Origin: Streptomyces sp. MJM8645 | GTDB taxonomy: Bacteria > Actinomycetota > Actinomycetes > Streptomycetales > Streptomycetaceae | Length of the DNA: 64,000 bases | Direction: 5' to 3' | Assembly: GCF_001625365.1 (NCBI RefSeq) | Contig: NZ_LJJF01000002.1 | Span: 124,001 to 188,000, forward strand | Shown: one piece after another, positions 16,557 to 25,223 of the stretch | Layout: each line of letters starts with the position of its first letter | Position numbering within the stretch: the stretch's first letter is position 1 | Made by a program: the position numbers and the translations under genes | The notes under the pieces: generated by a model | The model's input: the letters and a program-made list of their open reading frames with translations, nothing else | Databases searched by the model: none | What the model was told of the DNA's origin: nothing

Positions 16557-17753
16557 TTAGCCGGTGTGGAGGGCGAGGGTCGGGGAGAGTCGGGAGGCGC
16601 GGACGGCCGGGTAGAGGCCTGCGACCGTGCCGATGAGCAGGGTGGCGGCGAAGCCTCCGGTGACGGCCCACAAGGGGACCACCCAGGGCAGGCCGCCCGC
16701 GGCGGCGAAGGCGTAGGTGGCGGCCGCGCCCAGGGCCACGCCGGCCAGCCCGCCCAGTCCGGAGAGCAGGAGGGACTCCGTCACGAACTGGAGGCGGATC
16801 TGGCCCCTGGTGGCGCCCAGGGAGCGGCGCAGTCCGATCTCGTGGCGCCTCTCCAGCACTGAGATGATCATCGTATTGGCGACTCCGACGCCGCCGACCA
16901 GGAGCGCCACCCCGCCCAGCCCGAGCAGGAGGTCGGTGAAGGCCCCCTCGGTGGCGGCCTTGGCCTGGAGCGCCGAGGAGGGGTCGGTGACCTGCACGTT
17001 GTGCGGGTTCTGCGGGTCGACGGTGCGGGGGATCAGCGCGCGGACCGCGCTGACCGCCTGGTCCGTCGACCGTTCGTAGATCTGGGTCGGGTGGCCGTCG
17101 AAGCCCAGCAGCGTGCCGGCGCCGTCCCAGCCGACCAGGGCGGCCCGTTCGATCTCGGGTGCCAGCGGCAGCGGGTCGAGGATGCCGATGACGGTGAAGT
17201 ACTGGCCGCCGATGTGGACTTGCTGGCCGGGGGCGGTGATGCCCAGGCGCTGGGCCGCGACGTGTCCGAGCACCGTCGACGGGTAGCGTCCGTTGGCCTC
17301 GTTGAGCCAGGTGCCCGAGCCGACCGCGCCGCGCACGACGTCCAGCAGCCCTTCGGTGGCGGCCTTCACGGTGATGCCGCCGGTTTCGTCGTTGGGGATC
17401 TTCTCACTGCGTCTGACGGACTGCGCCAGGTCCCCGGTCGCGCCGACCTGCTCGACCCCGGGGACGCGGCCCAGCATGCCGGTCGACTCCTCGGGCAGCT
17501 TCACCTTCTCGCCGAACAGCCCCTGGCCAGGGGAGGCCACCAGCATATTGGTGCCCAACTGGTCGAGTTGCCGCAGGAGTTGGGCCTTGCTGGAGGAGGA
17601 GATGCCGACCACCGCGATCATGGTGGCGATGCCGATGGCGATGCCCAGCGCGGACAGCACCACCCGCAGCGGCCGGGTGCGCAGGCCGGCCGAGCCGACG
17701 TGGAGGACGTCGCGGGGGCTGAGCCGGGCCGGGGCCAGCCGTGTGCGGCTCAC
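16557..17753 (-). CDS. MacB-type ABC transporter permease
   Basis: This 398-residue FtsX/MacB permease has an N-terminal transmembrane helix (LRVVLSALGIAIGIATMIAVV), a large extracytoplasmic domain of about 230 residues, and three C-terminal helices including LLGLGGVALLVGGVGVANTM, followed by the coupling stretch ERRHEIGLRRSLGATRGQI. Such permeases work mechanically with an adaptor rather than moving substrate through the membrane. It overlaps the ATPase gene by 4 bases and is last in a lipoprotein-adaptor-ATPase-permease operon. Confidence 0.95.
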   Translation of the reverse strand: MSRTRLAPARLSPRDVLHVGSAGLRTRPLRVVLSALGIAIGIATMIAVVGISSSSKAQLLRQLDQLGTNMLVASPGQGLFGEKVKLPEESTGMLGRVPGVEQVGATGDLAQSVRRSEKIPNDETGGITVKAATEGLLDVVRGAVGSGTWLNEANGRYPSTVLGHVAAQRLGITAPGQQVHIGGQYFTVIGILDPLPLAPEIERAALVGWDGAGTLLGFDGHPTQIYERSTDQAVSAVRALIPRTVDPQNPHNVQVTDPSSALQAKAATEGAFTDLLLGLGGVALLVGGVGVANTMIISVLERRHEIGLRRSLGATRGQIRLQFVTESLLLSGLGGLAGVALGAAATYAFAAAGGLPWVVPLWAVTGGFAATLLIGTVAGLYPAVRASRLSPTLALHTG

Positions 17754-18460
17754 CGCTGCCCACCCCGATCGGCCGGGGCGGCGGCGCCGGTGCGCAGATC
17801 CGCCACGACGCGGCCGTCGCGGATGCGGACCTGGCGTGGCAGGCTGTCGGCGATCTCGCCGTCGTGGGTGATCACCGCGATGGTGGCGCCCTGGGCGTTG
17901 AGGTCGTACAGCAGCTCCATCACCGCTTCGCTCGACGCGGAGTCCAGTGCGCCGGTCGGCTCGTCGGCCAGCAGCAGGTCCGGTTCGCCGACCACCGCCC
18001 GGGCGATGGCCACCCGCTGGCGCTGGCCGCCGGACAGCTCGTGCGGACGGTGGTGCATGCGGTCCGCGAGCCCGACCCGCTCCAGGGCCAGGGCCGCGCG
18101 CCTGCGGCGCTGGGCGCGCGGCAGGCCCGAGTAGAGCAGGCCCTCGGCGACGTTGTCCCGGGCGCTGACCCCGGCCACCAGGTGGAAGGACTGGAAGACG
18201 AAGCCGATGTGCCGGGCGCGCAGGGCAGACAGCCTGCGGTCGGAGAGGGCGGCGACGTCGTGGCCCGCCAGGGTGACGGATCCGGCGCTGGGCCGGTCCA
18301 GGGTGCCGACGATGTGCAGCAGGGTGGACTTGCCCGACCCCGAAGGGCCGACGATGGCGAGCAGTTCGCCGCGTCCGATGCGCAGGTCCACCCCGTGCAG
18401 CGCAGTGACCCCGCCCGGGTACTCCTTGGTGACCTGGTTCAACTCGACTACGGTGCTCAC
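17750..18460 (-). CDS. MacB/LolD-type ABC transporter ATPase
   Basis: At 236 residues this is a standard nucleotide-binding subunit: Walker A GPSGSGKST, Q-loop region FVFQSFHLVAGVSARDNV, signature LSGGQRQRVAIARA, Walker B LLLADEPTGALD and H-loop VITHDGEIA. It powers the FtsX-like permease next to it and is translationally coupled to both neighbours by 4-base overlaps. Confidence 0.96.
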   Translation of the reverse strand: MSTVVELNQVTKEYPGGVTALHGVDLRIGRGELLAIVGPSGSGKSTLLHIVGTLDRPSAGSVTLAGHDVAALSDRRLSALRARHIGFVFQSFHLVAGVSARDNVAEGLLYSGLPRAQRRRRAALALERVGLADRMHHRPHELSGGQRQRVAIARAVVGEPDLLLADEPTGALDSASSEAVMELLYDLNAQGATIAVITHDGEIADSLPRQVRIRDGRVVADLRTGAAAPADRGGQR

Positions 18461-19557
18461 GACTTGGGCACCCCGACCTTCATTCCCTCGGTCAGGCCGC
18501 TCCCGCTGACCTCGACCCGGCCCTGTCCGAACATGCCGAGCTCGACCGGGACTTCGCGCACTTTCCCGTTCTCCACGATCTGGATGCCGAAGCCTCCGCC
18601 GGACAGCGCGAGCAGTGCGTTGACCGGTACGGTCAGCACGTCCTTGTGGACCTCGCCTTCGAGCTCGACGGTGACGGGCGCCTGGTCGAAGCCCTCCGCC
18701 TGCCCCGGGTCGTCGAAGACCACCCGGGCGGTGATCTTGGCGGGCTTGTCCGGGGAGCCCTGCTCCTTGCCGTCCTCACCGATGGTGCGGTCGACGGAGG
18801 CGACCTTGCCCTTGGCCTTGCCGCCGCCGGGCAGGGCGACCTCGACCCGGGTGCCGGGCTTGGCGAGGTCGGCCCGGGAGACCTCGATCTTGATCTGCAC
18901 CTGCCGTTCGGAGCCGGTGGCGGTGAGGACCGGCTTGCCGGGAGCGGCCTGGCCGCCGACGGCCGCGTCGTTCTTCTTGATCCGCACCGCCGCGGGCGAG
19001 AAGGCGATCTGGTCGGGGCCGATCTCGCCGCTCTGGGCCAGGCCGTGGGCCTTCTGCCAGCGCTTGACCGCATCCGCCGTACCGGCGGTGAACTTCTCGT
19101 CCGCGGCCAGCCCCTTGCCGTAGCCCAGGTCGCGGAGGTTCTCCTTCAGCTGCCTGACGTCCGCCCCCTCGTCTCCGGCCTTCAGCGTCCGGTACATCGG
19201 GCGCTCGCCGACCATGAGCCGGACCTTCCGGCCGTCGACCTCGTAGAGGACCCCGTCGCGTTTCACCACCGCGCCGGCCTCCGGGAGCCAGGTGAGGGTG
19301 CCCGGCACACCGGCGTTGATCCGGCGCTCCTCGGCGTAGCCGAGGGTCCCGTCCACCCGGGTCCGGCTGCTCAGATCCTGCCGCTCCACCGAACCCGTGC
19401 TCGGCGGCAGCCCGTCCGTGCGTGCCGCGCCGGCGTTGCCGCTGCCTCCAGCCTGCGAGAGGGCCGTGACCCCGCCCGCCAGCGTGACCGAGGTGGCCAG
19501 CACGGCGATCAGGTACGTTCGGCGGCTGCGCCCGCGCTCACTGCGCATTCTGACCAC
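18457..19557 (-). CDS. HlyD/MacA-like periplasmic adaptor with peptidoglycan-binding domain
   Basis: This 366-residue exported protein has an N-terminal membrane anchor (TYLIAVLATSVTLAGGV), then a PG_binding_1 domain at about 120-185 (GDEGADVRQLKENLRDLGYG, AVKRWQKAHGL), and a beta-barrel/adaptor region at the C-terminus. This layout is the Gram-positive version of MacA, tying the exporter to the cell wall. The GTG at 19557 is preceded by AAGG; an ATG nine bases later is an alternative. It overlaps the upstream lipoprotein gene by 20 bases. Confidence 0.88.
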   Translation of the reverse strand: MVRMRSERGRSRRTYLIAVLATSVTLAGGVTALSQAGGSGNAGAARTDGLPPSTGSVERQDLSSRTRVDGTLGYAEERRINAGVPGTLTWLPEAGAVVKRDGVLYEVDGRKVRLMVGERPMYRTLKAGDEGADVRQLKENLRDLGYGKGLAADEKFTAGTADAVKRWQKAHGLAQSGEIGPDQIAFSPAAVRIKKNDAAVGGQAAPGKPVLTATGSERQVQIKIEVSRADLAKPGTRVEVALPGGGKAKGKVASVDRTIGEDGKEQGSPDKPAKITARVVFDDPGQAEGFDQAPVTVELEGEVHKDVLTVPVNALLALSGGGFGIQIVENGKVREVPVELGMFGQGRVEVSGSGLTEGMKVGVPKS

Positions 19558-20041
19558 TGCACGCCTTGTTCGCCTGGTCGAACCTGTCCTTCTCGGCGCC
19601 CTCCGGGACCTTCATCGCCGATCCCGACATCGCCGAGTCGCCGTCGAACTTCGGGTCCGGCATGTCCACACCGTTACCGCGCATGCACCGGGCGAAGTCG
19701 AGGGCCTTGTCCTTGTCGGCCTGGGACATCTTCGCGCCACCCGAGCCGCCGGCTCCCCCGCAGGCCTTGAGGGCTTCCGCCATCTTGTCCTGGCCGCCCT
19801 CCAGGACCATGGCCCGCGGGTCCTGGCCCGGCTCGGGCTCCTTCACCTGGGCGCCGTGTTCGCGCAGGCACTTACGGTGCTCGTAGGCCTGGTCCGCCGC
19901 CGCGCCCTTGCCCGACGAGTCCGAGCCGCCGCCTCCGCCGGAGCCCGTGCCGCCTCCGCCGCAGGCCGTGGCGAACAGCGCGAGCCCTGCCACCAACGCG
20001 GCCGCCGCGCCGTACCTGTGGTTCCGCATGTGGTTCCGCAT
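19538..20041 (-). CDS. lipoprotein of the ABC exporter operon
   Basis: The 167-residue protein starts at the ATG preceded by GGAGGAATTCC and has a signal peptide ending in a lipobox, LALFATAC, then a Gly/Ser-rich linker. The mature part has two matching Cys-containing segments, EHRKCLREHGAQVKEPEPGQ and FARCMRGNGVDMPDP, each followed downstream by a Lys-Ala-Cys (ALKACGG, ANKACSG), so it is probably an internal duplication stabilised by disulfides. It is first in the MacB-type operon and could sense or bind the exported compound. Confidence 0.85.
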   Translation of the reverse strand: MRNHMRNHRYGAAAALVAGLALFATACGGGGTGSGGGGGSDSSGKGAAADQAYEHRKCLREHGAQVKEPEPGQDPRAMVLEGGQDKMAEALKACGGAGGSGGAKMSQADKDKALDFARCMRGNGVDMPDPKFDGDSAMSGSAMKVPEGAEKDRFDQANKACSGQNAQ

Positions 20042-20197
20042 GGAATTCCTCCGTGTCCGATGACGAGTGGCCGATGACGAGCGGCCGACCGCTCCGGCCG
20101 CTCCGACCACGCAGAGGCTGGCACGCACCCGCATTTCGCCGCTGTCAGCCGAGACCTTTACGGCGACGAAAGGTGGGTTTCAGGTACACCTGGTGTC

Positions 20198-20863
20198 ATG
20201 CGTGTACTGATCGTGGAGGACGAGGAATTCCTGGCGGACATGATCGCCGAGGGATTGCGGCGCGACGCCCTGGCCGTCGACGTCGTGTACAACGGCGCCG
20301 ACGCGCTGGAGCGGCTGAGGCTCACCGACTACGCCGTGCTCGTGCTCGACCGCGACCTGCCCGGGGCGCACGGCGACGAGGTGTGCCGGAGCGTCGTCGA
20401 GCAACGGCTGCTCACCCGGGTGCTGATGCTCACCGCCTCCGGTACCGTCCGCGACCGCGTCGACGGCCTGGACCTGGGCGCGGACGACTACCTCACCAAG
20501 CCGTTCGCCTACGAGGAGCTGTTGGCCCGGGTACTGGCGCTCGGCCGCCGCACCCACCCCGCCCTTCCGCCGGTCATCGAACGTGCGGGCATCACCCTCG
20601 ACACCGCCCGCCGCCAAGCCTTCCGGGAGGGCCGCTACCTCGCCCTGTCCCGCAAGGAGTTCGGCGTACTGGAGGTGCTGATGCAGGCCGAGGGCGCCGT
20701 GGTCTGCGGTGATGACCTGATCGAGCAGGTGTGGGAGCAGAACATGGGATACCGCACCAACGCGGTTCGGGTCGTCCTCAGCAAACTCCGCGCCAAGCTC
20801 GGCGAGCCCTCGGTCATCGACACCGTGCCCGGCCACGGCTACCGCATCGGCGTCCCGGCGTGA
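20198..20863 (+). CDS. OmpR-family response regulator
   Basis: At 221 residues it has a receiver domain with acidic pocket VEDEE, phospho-acceptor Asp in VLVLDRDLPG (about residue 52), LTASG and K in YLTKPF, followed by a winged-helix DNA-binding domain ending VIDTVPGHGYRIG. It is divergent from the ABC exporter operon across 156 bases and overlaps the histidine kinase gene (GTGA). It most likely controls the exporter. Confidence 0.96.
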   Translation: MRVLIVEDEEFLADMIAEGLRRDALAVDVVYNGADALERLRLTDYAVLVLDRDLPGAHGDEVCRSVVEQRLLTRVLMLTASGTVRDRVDGLDLGADDYLTKPFAYEELLARVLALGRRTHPALPPVIERAGITLDTARRQAFREGRYLALSRKEFGVLEVLMQAEGAVVCGDDLIEQVWEQNMGYRTNAVRVVLSKLRAKLGEPSVIDTVPGHGYRIGVPA

Positions 20864-22125
20864 GGCGCTTCGCCCCGGCCGGCCTGAACCGCCCTCCGCT
20901 GCCCGGCCGACCAAGCCCGCGGCTGCCGGGCGGGGAACGGGGCCGGCTGACCATGCTCTACGGCGGGCTGCTCGTCCTCGCCGGGGCCATGCTCATCTTC
21001 CTGGTCAACTTCCTGGTCCGGGAGAACCTGTACACCTCGATCAGCACGGCCGTCGCCGTCGAACCGCGACTGGCCACACTGGGGACCCCGGACCCCGCCG
21101 CGGCGAAAACCCTCACGGTGGGAACCGCCGCACCCGCAAGCGCTCTACCCGGAACCACCTCCGCCGACGGCGGACAGTCCCACTTCCAGGCCGTCAAGGT
21201 CGTCACCCAGGCCGCCGAGCAGGCGGCCCAGAACCAGCTGCTGACCGTCTCCCTGATCGCTCTGGCCGCCTTCGCCGTCATCTCGGTGGCACTGGCCTGG
21301 TGGATGTCGGGGCGGGTGCTGCGCCCGGTGGCGGTGATCACCAACACGGCGCGGCGGCTCTCGGGTGAGAACCTGCACGAGCGGATCGCCCTCGACGCAC
21401 CCCCGGGCGAGCTCAAACAGCTCGCCGACACCTTCGACGCCATGCTCGACCGCATGGAACAACTGGTGGGCGCGCAGCAGCGGTTCGCGGCCAACGCCGC
21501 ACACGAACTGCGGACTCCGCTCGCGGTGCAGCGGGCCGCGGCCGAAATCGGGCTGGCCACCGAGGATCCGGCCGCCGTCGCCCGGGTCCGCCGCAAACTG
21601 ATCGAGGTCTCCGAGAGCAGCGAACGGCTCATCGAGGGCCTGCTGTTGCTGTCCGTCTCCGACCAGAGGCTGGACCGCCGTGAACCGGTCGCACTGGACC
21701 AGCTGGCCCGCGCGGTGGCCGCCGAGTGCGCCGCCTCGCAGGAAGACCGGGAGAACCGCGTCACCGTCTCGACCGACACCGCCCCCGTGTCCGTCGAGGG
21801 TGATCCGGTGCTGCTGGCACACCTGGTGCGCAACCTGGTCGGCAACGCCCTGCGCTACAACCACGACGGCGGCCGGGTCGAGGTCGGCGTGCACGACGGT
21901 GTCCTGGAGGTCTCCAACACCGGCCCCCAGGTGCCGCCGGAGACGGTCCCCTATCTCTTCGAGCCCTTCCGCCGCCTCCGGGAGCGTCGGCACAGCCCGG
22001 GTGAGGGCGCGGGCCTGGGACTGTCCATCGTCGCCTCCATCGCGCGCGCCCACCACGCCGTCGTCACCGCCGTCCCCGCCGGCACGGGCGGACTGCGGGT
22101 CCGGGTCGAATTCCCCACGGCCTGA
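20860..22125 (+). CDS. sensor histidine kinase
   Basis: The GTG at 20860 overlaps the regulator stop and gives 421 residues. There are two transmembrane helices (MLYGGLLVLAGAMLIFLVNF and VSLIALAAFAVISVALAWWM) bounding an extracytoplasmic loop of about 70 residues, a HAMP linker, the phospho-His in FAANAAHELRTPLAVQ, the N-box LVRNLVGNALRYNHDGG, and a G2 box GAGLGLSIV. It should sense an envelope signal and phosphorylate the regulator before it. Confidence 0.95.
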   Translation: MRRFAPAGLNRPPLPGRPSPRLPGGERGRLTMLYGGLLVLAGAMLIFLVNFLVRENLYTSISTAVAVEPRLATLGTPDPAAAKTLTVGTAAPASALPGTTSADGGQSHFQAVKVVTQAAEQAAQNQLLTVSLIALAAFAVISVALAWWMSGRVLRPVAVITNTARRLSGENLHERIALDAPPGELKQLADTFDAMLDRMEQLVGAQQRFAANAAHELRTPLAVQRAAAEIGLATEDPAAVARVRRKLIEVSESSERLIEGLLLLSVSDQRLDRREPVALDQLARAVAAECAASQEDRENRVTVSTDTAPVSVEGDPVLLAHLVRNLVGNALRYNHDGGRVEVGVHDGVLEVSNTGPQVPPETVPYLFEPFRRLRERRHSPGEGAGLGLSIVASIARAHHAVVTAVPAGTGGLRVRVEFPTA

Positions 22126-22163
22126 CCCGGCCGTCCGGGGGCCCGGGGGCCCGGACGGCCGGG
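22126..22163. terminator. hairpin terminator after the first two-component system
   Basis: CCCGGCCGTCCGGG (22126-22139) and its exact complement (22150-22163) form a 14-bp stem around a 10-base loop starting directly after the kinase stop. Confidence 0.75.
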
Positions 22164-22332
22164 CGCGAGGCCGCCCCGTGCAGTGCCTTCCGTTCGGCGG
22201 AGTCGGCCACCGCGACGGGAACCACCGTCCGTCGCACGGTTTCCAGGCCTGTGAGCTGCGTATGAGCGTTCTGCAACAACCTCGCCGATCCCTGCTCCAC
22301 GGCCCCTGCGCAGATCGGAGGGCCCGATACTG

Positions 22333-23034
22333 GTGGATATGTCACGGGTACTGCTGATCGAGGACGACGCGTCGGTGCGCGAGGCGCTGGCCCTGGGCCT
22401 GCGCCGCCAGGGCCACGAGATACGGATGGCCGCCACCGGCGAGGACGGCCTGGAACAGGCGTTCCGGGAGCCTCCGGAGATCGTGGTGCTGGATCTGATG
22501 CTGCCCGGGATCGACGGCTTCGAGGTGTGCCGACGGCTGCGCGCACACGGGAGCGTTCCGGTGATCATGCTGACCGCGCGAGGGGACGACATCGACACCG
22601 TCCTCGGCCTGGAGTACGGGGCCGACGACTACGTGGTCAAGCCCGCGCAGTCCAGGGTTCTCGACGCCCGGATCAAGGCCGTCCTGCGCCGCACCACCAC
22701 CGTGTCCCCCGCGCCCGGGGCGGCCGAGCCGGTACGGGAGGTGCACGGCGATCTGGTACTGGACCGGGCCGCGCTGACCGTCGCCAAACGCGGCACCCCG
22801 CTGCCCCTGGCACCCGGCGAGCTGCGCCTGCTGCTGGAGCTGTCCGCCGCGCCGGGCCGGGTCTTCAGCCGGGAGCAGCTGCTGGACTCCGTCTGGGGCC
22901 TGAGCCGCCAGGAGGACATCCGCCTGGTCGACGCCGGGGTGAACCGGCTGCGCGCAAAGCTGGAGGACAACCCGTCCGCGCCCCGCTACCTCCAGACCGT
23001 GCGCGGTTTCGGCTACCGATTCGGACCGCTGTGA
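22333..23034 (+). CDS. OmpR-family response regulator
   Basis: This 233-residue regulator has VLLIEDDASVREAL, phospho-Asp in IVVLDLMLPGIDGFEV, TARGDD, and K in YVVKPAQS, then a winged helix ending YLQTVRGFGYRFGPL. The GTG at 22333 follows GGAGGG by ten bases; an ATG two codons later is possible. It resembles the CseB/MtrA class. It overlaps its kinase by GTGA and begins a regulator-kinase-lipoprotein operon. Confidence 0.95.
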   Translation: MDMSRVLLIEDDASVREALALGLRRQGHEIRMAATGEDGLEQAFREPPEIVVLDLMLPGIDGFEVCRRLRAHGSVPVIMLTARGDDIDTVLGLEYGADDYVVKPAQSRVLDARIKAVLRRTTTVSPAPGAAEPVREVHGDLVLDRAALTVAKRGTPLPLAPGELRLLLELSAAPGRVFSREQLLDSVWGLSRQEDIRLVDAGVNRLRAKLEDNPSAPRYLQTVRGFGYRFGPL

Positions 23035-24605
23035 CCACCCCACCACGCGCACCGAAGCACCCCTCGACCGAAGCCCGCACGGGCGATGCCGCGAGCGGTG
23101 CCGCCCGTGCCGGCGACCGGCCGGACCGCGCCGACTCCTCCCGCGTCCTCCGGTGGCGGCGGGCCGTCCTGGGGCTGCGTCCGCGGATGCTCGCCGCGTT
23201 CGTCGCCACCGCCGCAGTCAGCGCCCTGGCCACCTCCGCACTCACCTACCAGGCCGCCACCGGCTCCACCCTCGACCTGACCCAGGACACCGCCCTGGAC
23301 GAGCTGCGCCGCCGCGTCGACGTCCTGGCCCCCTCCCTGCCCTTCCCCCCGACCCAGGCCGAACTCGATCGCCTGTCCCTCCGGCTCTCGGGCACCGGCG
23401 GCTTCCGCGACTGGCACGTCCTGGCCCGCTACGGCGCCGCCCACTCCGCGTGGACCGCCGCCGTCACCGTCCCGGCCGCCCTCCAGGACACCGTCGGCTC
23501 GGGCCACGGCGCCTTCCAGCGGTTCACCGCCGACGGGCACTCCTGGCTCGCGGTCGGCGTCCCCGTCACCCGCACCCCCGCCGGCCCCGCCTCAGGAGCC
23601 GGCGACCTGTCCGGGCTGACCGTCTACGCCCTCCTGCCCCTGGACCGCGAACAGGCGGCCACCAGCACGCTGCTGGCCGCCGCCACCGGTGCCGGCGCGT
23701 TCGCCGCCGTGCTGGCCGCCGGCCTCGCCCTGCTCGCCACCCGCCAGGTCCTGCGCCCCGTCCGCGCCCTGGGCGACGCCGCCCAGGCCCTCGCCCAGGG
23801 ACGGCTCGACACCCGCCTCGCCGTCTCCGGCCACGACGAACTCGCCCAGCTGTCCAAGACGTTCAACCACACCGCCCGCACCCTCCAGGGCACCATCGAG
23901 GAACTGCGGGCGGTCGAGAGCCAGGGCCGGCGGTTCGCCGCCGACGTCTCCCACGAGCTGCGCACCCCGCTGGCCGCCATGGCCGCCGTCACCGACATCC
24001 TCGACGAGGACGCCGAGCACCTGCCCGCCGACACCGCGACCGCCCTGCGCATGATCAGCAACGAGACCGGGCGCCTCACCCGCCTGGTCAACGACCTCAT
24101 CGAGATCTCCCGCATGGACGCCGGCGCCGCCCCGCTGCGCACCGAGGACGTGGACGCCGCGGAAGCCGTACGCGCCACCCTCGACCTGCGCGGCTGGAGC
24201 GACCGGGTCGAGCTGGACCTGCCCGCCGCCCTGCCCGTCCGCCTGGACGCGCGCCGCTTCGACGTCATCGTCGCCAACCTGGCCGGCAACGCCCTGCGCC
24301 ACGGCCGCCCGCCCGTACGCCTCACCCTCACCACCCGTGGCCCGGGGCCCGGATCCGACCTGGTGCTGACCGTCACCGACCGGGGCCCGGGCATCCCGCC
24401 CGCCGAACTCCCCCACCTGTTCGACCGCTTCTACAAGGCAGACAGGGCGCGCACCCGCTCCGAGGGCAGCGGGCTCGGCCTGGCCATCGCCCAGGAGAAC
24501 GCCCGCCTGCACGGCGGCTTCATCGAGGCCGCCAACGCCCCCGGCAGCGGCGCGGTGTTCACCCTCGTCCTGCCCCGCGGACCCCTGACGAAGGACGCCC
24601 CATGA
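23031..24605 (+). CDS. sensor histidine kinase
   Basis: The GTG at 23031 overlaps the regulator stop, giving 524 residues. After about 45 basic/polar residues there is a first membrane helix (LAAFVATAAVSALATSALTY), a roughly 130-residue extracytoplasmic domain, a second helix (TGAGAFAAVLAAGLALLATR), a HAMP domain, phospho-His in FAADVSHELRTPLAAM, N-box NLAGNALRHG, G1 VTDRGPGIPP and G2 GSGLGLAIAQENA. It resembles CseC-type kinases; the following lipoprotein may modulate it. Confidence 0.95.
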   Translation: MTTPPRAPKHPSTEARTGDAASGAARAGDRPDRADSSRVLRWRRAVLGLRPRMLAAFVATAAVSALATSALTYQAATGSTLDLTQDTALDELRRRVDVLAPSLPFPPTQAELDRLSLRLSGTGGFRDWHVLARYGAAHSAWTAAVTVPAALQDTVGSGHGAFQRFTADGHSWLAVGVPVTRTPAGPASGAGDLSGLTVYALLPLDREQAATSTLLAAATGAGAFAAVLAAGLALLATRQVLRPVRALGDAAQALAQGRLDTRLAVSGHDELAQLSKTFNHTARTLQGTIEELRAVESQGRRFAADVSHELRTPLAAMAAVTDILDEDAEHLPADTATALRMISNETGRLTRLVNDLIEISRMDAGAAPLRTEDVDAAEAVRATLDLRGWSDRVELDLPAALPVRLDARRFDVIVANLAGNALRHGRPPVRLTLTTRGPGPGSDLVLTVTDRGPGIPPAELPHLFDRFYKADRARTRSEGSGLGLAIAQENARLHGGFIEAANAPGSGAVFTLVLPRGPLTKDAP

Positions 24606-25087
24606 CCATCCGCCTCCGCGCGATCGCCGCAGCGGCGCTGCTCCTCACGGCCTGCGGCTGCGCGATCCCCGACACGGCGGGCGCGGTGAAGTCGGGCAAG
24701 TCCGCCACCGGGATCGAGTCCGGCACCCGGCTGTACTTCCTCAGCCCCCAGGGAATCCGCCTGACGATCAGGCCGGGCACCGAACGCGAAGGCCTCCAGC
24801 AGACCCTGGACACCCTCATGGCAGGCCCCACCCGGACGGAGCAGCACACCGGTCTCGGCACCGCCCTGCCCGCCTCCGGCAAGGTCACCGCCGCCACCGA
24901 GGACGGCACTGTCACCCTGCGCCTGTCCTGGCCGACCTCCGCACTGAGCCCCTACGCCATCCAGCAACTGGTCTGCACCGCCGAGGACGCCCCCGCGACC
25001 ACCGCGACCGCCCCCCGGATCGCCATGGTCAGCAGCGACGCCCCCGGACCGGTCTTCGTGCAGTGCGACCTCCACCACACCGGCTGA
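24602..25087 (+). CDS. lipoprotein with GerMN-like domain
   Basis: The ATG overlaps the kinase stop. The 161-residue protein has a signal peptide with lipobox LLLTAC (Cys at about residue 18). The mature domain reads RLYFLSPQGIRLTIRPGTE, LQQTLDTLMAGPTRTEQHTG and LGTALPASGKVTAATEDGTV, the GerM pattern also seen in LpqB and in small lipoproteins co-encoded with actinomycete kinases. It probably tunes signalling of the kinase before it at the outer face of the membrane. Confidence 0.85.
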   Translation: MTIRLRAIAAAALLLTACGCAIPDTAGAVKSGKSATGIESGTRLYFLSPQGIRLTIRPGTEREGLQQTLDTLMAGPTRTEQHTGLGTALPASGKVTAATEDGTVTLRLSWPTSALSPYAIQQLVCTAEDAPATTATAPRIAMVSSDAPGPVFVQCDLHHTG

Positions 25088-25223
25088 GTCCGACGGAACC
25101 CGACCTGGGCTCGGCGAGCCGGATCACCGGCACCGGATGCCTGCCCGCCCGCCACGGTCCGGGACAGGCCCCGAAGCCCGGCCCGAACACCCGCGGGCAC
25201 AGCGCGGATCCGGCCACCGCGCC

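Noticed and set aside
23153..24600. Long His/Arg/Pro-rich frame upstream of the GerMN lipoprotein in the same frame
   Set aside because: It overlaps the kinase gene and has shadow composition; the lipoprotein starts at the ATG at 24602 that overlaps the kinase stop.
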